DNA of 28,881 nucleotides from CAZJNX01 sp964547415. GTDB taxonomy: Bacteria; Pseudomonadota; Alphaproteobacteria; Rhizobiales; Amorphaceae. Where the stretch lies: positions 1 through 28,881 of the forward strand of contig CAZJNX010000025.1 of assembly GCA_964547415.1 (NCBI GenBank), read 5' to 3'. The notes beneath the pieces are model-generated. The model did not search any database and was not told the DNA's origin. It saw nothing but the letters and a program-made list of their open reading frames with translations. Positions 15,701 to 24,700 of the stretch are shown here, piece after piece (position 1 is the first letter of the stretch; every line of letters begins with the position of its first letter). A program made the position numbers and the translations under genes.

Positions 15701-18700
15701 AGACGAGGGTGATCGTCTCGCCGACGGCGGCGGTGTTCAGCGGATCGGCAGGGTCCGCGATCTCGACCACCGAAAGCGTGTCGTCGTCGACGTCGAAGTC
15801 GCCCGCGTCGATGAGGGCATCGCCCGCGGCGGGGCCGTCCTCGCCGATGGTGAGGGTCTCCTCGTCGAGGATCGCCGAGACGATGACCGGATCATCGAAG
15901 CTCAGCTGCTCGACCCCGGTCACCGTGTCGGTGTCGGTCCCGTCGGACACCTCAACGCCGTCAACGACTTTCGTGATGGTGAAAGACCCGATGGAGCCGA
16001 GGAAGGTCGCGGTGTCGATTCCCTCGCCGCCCTCGATATCGTCCGAGCCGCCACGTCCGACGAGTTCGTCGTCGCCGGTGCCGCCGTCGAGCGTGTCGTC
16101 CTCGTCGCCGCCTTTCAGCGTGTCGTCGCCGCCGTTGCCGGAGACGTCGAGGGACGCGCCGATCGCGGCGACGCCCTCCACGGTGTCGTCACCGGTGCCG
16201 CCCACGATCGTGACCGTCGATCCAGCGAGATCCGTCCCCGTGAGGGAGTCGGTGAAGTCGACCGTGTCGCCACCGTTTCCGAGCGTGATCTCGAGCTCTT
16301 CTATCCCGCTGACGCTGGCGCTGCCGGCGGGCGAGCCGCCTGCCGTCATCGTCACGTCGAAGGACCCGTCCGAGGTTCCCCCGCCGGCGAACGTGGTCGC
16401 CGTCGTGGACGGAGCGAGGGTGGACGGATCGACGTTGTAGAGCTCCAGCCTGTCGGTGTCGGCGCCGCCGTCGATCTCGATCGTGCCGCCGGTGGGTCCG
16501 GTGACGACGACGTCGTCGCCGGCGCCCGTGTCGATGTCGTCGTCGCCGCCCGCCGTCGTCACGACGTCCGTACCGGACGTGCCGGTGTAGTCGTCGTCCG
16601 TCGCCGGGTTGAGGATCGCGGTCGCGTCGGCGCCGGTCCCCTCGTTCGTGATCGCGACACCGGAGGCGTCGATGGTCCCGCCCACCTCGTCCACGAAGAG
16701 GAGGCGGAAGTCGGGCACGAAGCCCGGATCGGCCGTGTCGATCGCGCCGGTCAGCGCCACGGCCGTGAGGACGAGCTGCCCCGGTGCGAACGCGTCGACA
16801 TCCTGGATGCCGAGCGCGCCCTTCCCGAAGACGTCGCCGCTCGCGCCGACGTTCGACGACGTGATGCTGACGTTACCGATGCCGCCGCCGAAGCCGGTGA
16901 CGTTGACGCCGTAGTCGGCGTCTCCGCCGGTCGTGGAGACCGTCGCGCCCGTGATCGTCACGTCACCGGCGAAGTCGTTGACGTTGATGCCGACGCCAGA
17001 GCCGCCCGGAACCGTGCCGAAGCCGATGACGCTTCCGCCGTCGAAGACGAAGGCGTCGACGTTCTGCGTGCCCGTGCCGCCGGACCCGTCCTCGAAGCTG
17101 ACACCGCGCCGGCCCGCGTTCGAGATGTCGATGTCGGTGAGTGTCACGCCGTCATAATCGGACGACGGGTCGATCCGCACGGCGATGTCCGCCGCACCCG
17201 TGACGTCCAGCCCGGCGAGAACGAGCGACTGACCGTCGCCGCCCCCCTCGACGACGACGGCGTTCGATGCGCCGCCGGCGTCGATGGTGACGCTGCCCGG
17301 GTTCGCGGCCTCGATGGTGACGCCCTTGTCGACGGTGAAGCCGCCATAGGTGCCGTCCGCCACGAGGATCGTGTCGCCGTCCGCGGCCGCGTCGATCGCG
17401 TCCTGGATGGTGTCGAAGCCACCGGCGCCCACCACGAGCACGCGGCCGTCGGCGAACTCCAGCACTTCCACGTCGTCGGCGGTGTCCGTGCCGTCGTCCC
17501 CGTCCGCGGGATCGTTGTCGACGACCGTCACGGAGCCGAGGGTGATCGTGTAGTCCGCCCGGTCGCCGGCGAGGACCATCGTGTCGATGCCAAGGCCGCC
17601 GTCGATGTCGTCGTCGCCGGCGCCGCCCTCGATGGTGTCGTCGCCGCCGGCACCCTCGATCGTGTCGTCGCCGTCCCCGCCGACGAGGATGTTGTCCTCG
17701 TCGGAGCCGCGGAGGGTGTCGGCGAAGTCGGAGCCGACCGCGTTCTCCATCTCGGTGGCGTTCTGGAGCGTCGAGCCGAAGGAGACGGAGCCGGCCCCCA
17801 GATCGATGGTGACGGCCTGGCCGAACCATTCGGCGGTGACGGTGTCGCTGCCGCCGTTGCCCTCCATCATGTCGTTGCCGGCCGAGACGAGGAAGATGTC
17901 GTCGTTCTCGCTGCCGGTGATGAGGTCGAGCCCGGACGAGCCCTCCACGCCCTCGACCGACATGAGGAAGTCGATCCCGAGCTCGGTGCCGCCGAACACG
18001 AGGCCCATGCCCGCGCTGCCGCCGACGCTGCCGCCCCAGCCGAGGTTCACGAACACGCCGTTGGTGGCGTTGCGCGCGCTGTAGACGTCGAGCCCGCCGC
18101 CGCCGTTGATCGTGTCGTTCCCGGCCGTGCCGTAGAAGACGTTCTCGTCCGCGTCGCCGGTGAGCTGATCGTTCTGGTCCGAGCCCTCGAGGTTCTCGAT
18201 CGAGACGAAGGTGTCGGTGTCCCCGTGCGTGTCGGTCGCCGTGCCCGTCGCGAGGTTCGCCACGACGCCGTTCGACCCGCCGTCGGCGAGATAGCTCGCC
18301 GTGTCCTCGTCGGCCCCGCCGTCGAGGGTGTCGTCGCCGGCAGCGCCCGTCAGGGTGTCGTCGCCCTCAAGGCCCAGGAGGGTCTCATCGTTGGCACTGC
18401 CGACGAGGGTGTCGTCACCGGCCGTGCCGGTGGTGCGCACCGACACCTCGAGGTCGAAGGTGATGGTGCCGGTCCCGCCGTTGCCGTCGTCGGCCTCGAT
18501 CGTCACGGAGGTGGTGCCGACCGCCGTCGGGGTGCCGGAGATGACGCCGGTGTTCGGGTTGATGGACAGGCCCGCCGGGAGCGTGCCGTCGTCCGAGTAG
18601 GTGAGCGTGTCGAGGTCCTCGTCGGCGAAGAAGCCGCTGACGTCGAAGTCCTCCGTCCCCTGGTTGAGGAAGAAGGGCGGCACTGTGGACGGATCGGTTC

Positions 18701-21700
18701 CGACCGGGTCGTCGTTCACGTTGTCGACCGCGATGTCGAACGTGTCGGTGGCGGTGAGCGTGCCGTCGCTCGCGACCACCTGCACCGTGATCGTCCCGTC
18801 GAAGACGTCATCCTGCGTCGGTGCCGACAGCACCGTGAAGACGCCGTTCGAGAAGGACAGCCAGGACGGCAGGCCGCCGGTCACGTTCGCGCTGTAGGTG
18901 AGCGTGCTGTCGACGTCGTCGAAGTTGCCGGTGACGTCGAGCGTGCCCGTGCCGACGTCGAAGACGAGGGCGCCCTCGTCGATGGACTGGTCGGGGATGG
19001 GCGAGACACGAACGGGACCGTCGTTGACGCCGTTCACCACGAAGGTGGCGGTGTCGGCGGTGGACGCCGTGCCGTCGGTGACGTCGTAGTCGACGGTGAT
19101 CGTCTCGGATGCGCCGTCTGCGAGATCGTCGAACTGGTCCATGTCGACGGTGAGCGCGCCCGTCTCGTCGTCGACGGTGAAGGTCACCGTGCGGCCTGCA
19201 TTGTCGGACGAGACCGTGACGTTCGCGGTGTCGAGATCGTCGCCGTCCGGATCGCTCGTCCCGTCGAGGAGATCGAACGCCTGCGAGCCGTCGTCCTCGG
19301 TGAAGGTCCCCAGGTTCAGCGCGGGTCCGGCGTCGGGCGCGTCGTTCTCGCCGTTGACGAGAAGGGTCGCCTCGTTGCCGGAGACCGTCTCGGTCCCGTC
19401 GACGATGTCGTAGGCGATGGTCAGCGTCTCGCTTTCGCTCGCCGCGAGGTCGTTGAACTGCGAGCGGTCGAACTCGATCGTGCCGGTGGTGTTGAACGCG
19501 GTGAACGAGACCGACCGGCCGGAGGTCGACGTGATCGTGACGTTCGCGGTGTCGAGATCGTCGCCGTCGGGATCGCTGACCCCGTCGAGGAGACCGGCCG
19601 TGTAGATGGTCACCACGTCCGTCTCGGTCGTCGACCCGAGATCGGGCGACTGCACAGGGACGGTGTCGTTGACGCCGTCGACCGTGAACGTGGCGGTCGT
19701 CGCCGTCCCGTTCGCGCTCGGATCCTCGACGTCGTAGGCGATCTCGACCGTGGCCGTGTCGCCGCCGCCGAGCTCGCCGAACGGATCGCCGAGGAACTGC
19801 AGCGTGGTCCCCGTGATCTGGTAGTCGGTGCCCTCGGTGAGCGTCGCCGACATGTCGCCGGTCACGGAGAGGGTGCCGGGCACGTTCGCGAGGGAGACCG
19901 CGAGGCCCTCGGGATCGGTGAAGCCGTCCGCGAGATCCTGGCTGAAGGTGTCGACCTCGTCCTCGGTGAGGCTGGCGGAGATGTCGGTCCCCGCCGGGGC
20001 CTCGTCGGCGTCGGCCACGGAGAAGGACACCTGTCGGGTGAACGTCAGCCCGTCGCTGTCGGTCGCCGTGATGGAGAGGTCGAACGCGGTGCTGCCGGTG
20101 ATCGCCTCGTAGTCGAGATCACCGCCGGTCACCACGAGCTCGCCGCTGCCGTCGACGGCGAAGGTGACGCCGCCGAGGCCGCTCGGGGCCGTGTCGACCG
20201 CGACGGAGAAGGTGTGGCTCGCCGCACCGCCGCTGTCGGCCGCGTCGGTCACGGTGACCGCGCCGAGGCTGGTCGTCCCTTCGTCGATGGCACTTCCGTC
20301 GCCCGCGAAGGTGACGTCCGTCGGCGCCGTCAGCGTGACGTCGGAGAAGGAGATGACCTCCACGTCCGTGAGGGACGTGGTCGTCGTGCCCACCTCGAAG
20401 GCGAGGTTGCCGGTCTGCGTGAAGGTCACCGCGCTTTGGGCGAGATCGGAGAAGACGACCGTGTCAGTCCCCGCGCCGCCGTCGACCGTGTCGTCGAGGT
20501 TCGTGCCCGGTAGCGTGATCTTGTTGTCGCCGCTGTCGCCGGTGATGTCGTCGGCCGCGTCGGTGCCGACGACGTTCTCGATGCCAGTCAGGGTGTCGGT
20601 ATCGCCGTGAGTATCGGTCGCGGTTCCGGCCGCGAGATCCACGGTCACCCCGGCGCCACCGGTTTCGGCCGAGTAATCGGCGGTGTCGTTATCGTCGCCA
20701 CCGTTCAGAGTGTCGGCGCCCTCGTTGCCGACCAGCGTGTCGTCTCCGGCGTTGCCGAAGAGGTCGTCGTTCCCGGCGAGACCTTCGATCCGGTCATTCC
20801 CCGCCAGGCCATCGATCGTCTCATCATCTGGCGTTCCGATCAGCGTGTCGTCTCCGCCAGTCCCCTTGTTGCCGGTTACGCTCCCGAGGAATGGGAACTG
20901 CGCTTCAACCTCCGACTGGAGATTGGTGCTGTTGGTGTCGATGACCGACTGTTGGAAGTCACCGTTGCCGGTCGCACCGAACTCCGCACCCTCGTCGTCC
21001 GTAACGATCTGGATGAGAGTCAGGTAGTTTAGGTAGTCGAGCCCGATCTCACCGGTCTGGTTGGCGACCGTGATCGGGGAGTTGCCCAAAAGCGTGTCTG
21101 CCGCCGCGCCGTCGATGCCGGCAACGATCTGGCTGATGATGAGCTCGAGGTTCGTCTGCTGCGTGGCGGAAAGGCTCAGACCGGAGTCGGACTCCGCCTG
21201 GTCTATGACCTCGCCCGCGCCGGCCGTCGTGCTGAGGTCGAGCGTGGTCGAGTTGCCGACACGGTCGTCAAGAACCGTGCGGAGTGCGTCGTAGGCGACG
21301 TTGGTGTACTCGTCGAGATCACCGGCTCCGACCTCCTCGAGGCCTTCCGCGATCAGCCGGGCGGTGTTGCGAACGGCGCTGGTCGCGCGGGCGATCTCGA
21401 CGGCGTCGTCGAAGTCCGCCGCCGGGGTCGTCGTGTCGGCGATGGCCGTGATGTAATCGAAGTTAAAGAGGTTCAGCTCACCGATGCCGGTCCCGAGCGT
21501 CGCGTTCGTCGACCCGAGCTGCGCGAATGCGCCCTGCAGCTGGACGAACGAATAAGGCACCGAAGTCGCGCCGGTCTCGCCCACCAGCACGGTCGTGAGC
21601 GGCGAGATGAAGGAGCCCTGCGTGAACAGCGTTCCCTCGACCGCGCGACCCGTCGAGATGTCCACGCCCCCGACAGTGCCGTACCGCGGGTTGCTGCCGG

Positions 21701-24700
21701 CGGCGCCCGGAATAACGGTCGCGTAGAGGGTCTCGGCAACGGTCGGACTGACGTTGACGTCGCCGTCGGAGTCCATGGTGTCGGAGGACTCCGGCGTGCC
21801 GGCCCCGTCATAGCCGGTGTCCCCGACGCCGTCGTCGAAGAGACCGTTGTTGTTGGCGTCGAAGAAGGCCGTGGCGCCGGAGATGAAGCCCTTGCCGTCG
21901 GAGCCCGATCCCGGCGGGAGGCCCTGGACCAGCGAGACCGTCAGCGTGAAGGTATCGGACACCGTCCCGCCGTTCCCGTCGTCCGCCGACACCGTGATGT
22001 CGAAGGTCCCGATATCATTGTCCGGCAGATCGGCGAGGAGCGCGTCCGGGGCGATCGTGAGAACGCCTGTCGCGCTGTTGATCGAGGTGAAGTCGTTCGC
22101 GCTTCCCGTGACCAGATCGTTGGTGCTGGAGACGCTGAACGTCAGGTCATCGCCGTCCGGGTCGGTGAAGACGGTCGAATAGTCGAGCGTCGCGGTCTGA
22201 CTGTCGTAGAAGGTGATGAACAGATCGCCGTCTCCGAAGCCCGTCCCGTTGTCGACCGGCGCCGCGTTGTCGGCCGCCACCGTGAGCTGGAAGGTGCGGC
22301 TCGTCGTGGCGATGCCGTCGTCCGCGACGACCTGGACGTTGAAGGTGCCCGACTCGGTCGGCGTGCCCTCGATGACGTTGGTCGTCGGGTTCAGCGAGAC
22401 CCCGGCCGGCGCGCCGTTCAGCGAGAACGTGAGGGTGTCGTTGGCGTCGACGTCGTCGAACAACGTGTCGGCGTCCGGCCCGGCATAGGCCTGGCCCTCG
22501 TCCGCCGTCTGAGGGGCGATGGTGCCGACGACCGTCGGCGCGTCGTTCGCGCCGTTCACGACGAGTGTGGCCGTGTTCGCCGTCTGCGTGCTGCCGTCGT
22601 CAACATCGTAGTCGACGGTGAGCGTCTCGCTCTCGCCATCGCCGAGGTCGTTGAACTGCGAGCGGTCGATGGTGATGGCACCGGTCTCGGCGTCGACGGA
22701 GAAGGTGACGGTTCGCACACCGTTCGTGGAGGCGACCGTCACGTTCGCGACGTCGAGGTCGTCCCCGTCCGGATCGGTGATGCCGTCGAGGAGCTGACCG
22801 ACGAAGTTGGTGGGCGCGTTCGTCTCGGACGTGGTGCCGAGGTCGACCGGCGACACGCTCGGCCCGTCGTTGCGGCCCTCGACGACGAGCGTCGCGGTGT
22901 TGGCGACCGCCACGGTGCCGTCGGACACCTCGTAGTCGACGGTGAGCGTGACGCTCTCGCCGACGGCGAGGTCGGCGAACTGCGCCGGGTCGATCGTGAC
23001 CGTGCCGGCGACGCCGTCTTCGGTGAACGCCACGGTGCGGCCGTCGGTGGAGGTGACGGCGACGTTCTGGACCGACAGCGTGTCGGAGGCGTCGACGTCC
23101 TCGACGGACGCCGGATCGAGAAGGTCGCCGACGACGGAAGCCGCATCCTCGTCCGTCGTGCCGAGGTCGATGGCGGACGCCGTCGGCGCGTCGTTGGCGC
23201 CATTGATTGTGACGGTCAGCGTCGCCTGGGACGGCGCGCCGGCGTCGTCGGACATTTCGTAGACGATGGTCTCGGTCACCTGCTCGCCGGCCGCCAGGTC
23301 TTCGAAGTCACCGCCGGTGTCGAAGCGGATTCCGCCCGCGACGATGGACACGGAGCCGTCCACCGGGCCCGTAACGATGGTATCGAGGCTCTTGCCGTCG
23401 CCTGCGTCAACGTCCGTGTCGTTGGCGAGGACGTCCACCGTCACGACGCCGCTCTCGCCGACACTGCCGGTGTCGTCGTTGGCGACCGGGGCGTCGTTCA
23501 CGTTCGTCACCGCGAGGGTGAAGGCGGCGGACACCTGGAACTCGCCGTCGTCCGCCGTCACCGTGATGACGGTCGAACCGACGTCGCCGTTGCCGGGCGT
23601 GCCGGAGAACACGCCGTTCGCGAAGGAGAGCCAGCCCGGCATCCCGCTCTGGGTGAAGGTGAGCGCGGAGTCGGGGTCGTCGAAGAAGCCCGTCACGTCG
23701 AACGTGAAGGCGGCGTCCTCCGGCGCGGCGTTGGCGCCGGTCCGGTTCGGGATGTCGGACACCGTCGGCGCGTCGTTGATGCCGGTGATCGTCACCTCGA
23801 AGTCGTGGGTGACGACGAGGCCGGAGGTCTCCGTCGCGGTGATGGAGAGCGTCCCGCCGAGGTCGCCGTCGTCCGGGGTGCCGATGAGGACGCCGGTCGC
23901 CGGGTCGAGCGACAGCCAGCCCATGGCGTCACCCGTCACGGCGAACGTGAAGTCGCCGGCCGGCACGCCGAGAAGGGCCGCGAGGTCGATGGAGATCTCG
24001 GAGTCCTCGGTCGCCGCCTGCGTTGGGACGACGGAGGGCAGGCCGATGGTGGAGCTGTCGGAGAACGCGACGGTCTCCACGTTCGAGACGTCGTCCTCGC
24101 CGTTGAGGGTGAACGTGCCGTCGCTCTCGAGCGCGATGGTAGCGGCGGAGCGGGCGCCCGCGAGCACCGTGTCGGTGCCGGCGCCGCCGTCGATGACGTC
24201 GGCCCCCGCGCCGCCGTCGAAGGTGTCGTCTCCGCCGAGGCCGTTGAGCGTGTCGCCGGCCGGGCCGCCGTTGAAGACGTCGTCGGCCGCGGTTCCGGTG
24301 AACGTCTTGGCGTTGCCGCCAAGCGCGTAGACGGTCACCTCCGGCGCGCTGGCGTCGAACGTGTTGCCGGTGACGACGGAGGAGAGGTCGACGGTGTCGT
24401 CGCTGCCGCCGATGCCGACGTGCTCCAAGCCCGAGTTCTGGAAGGCGTTGCCCGTGACCGCCGCCACGTCCGGCCCGTCGCTCGACAGGCCGACGAAGTT
24501 GCCGTCGAACGTGTTGTCGCTGACGGTCGCGTTGGAGCCCGGGTTGACGTAGACGCCGGTGGCGAAGCCGGTGATGAGGTTCCCGTCCACCGTCAGGTTC
24601 TGACCGTCGCCGGTGGCCGTGACGACGCCGCGATAGAGGTCGAAGGCCCCGGTGCGCGCCAGCACGCTGTTCTCGACCGTGATGTCGTCGGCCTGGACGT

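Noticed and set aside
13344..20513. Plus-strand open frame of 2389 codons antisense to the giant gene
   Set aside because: It is an Arg/Val/Asp-rich frame produced by the repetitive GC-rich codons of the opposite strand. It has no domains, and the minus strand explains the sequence fully.
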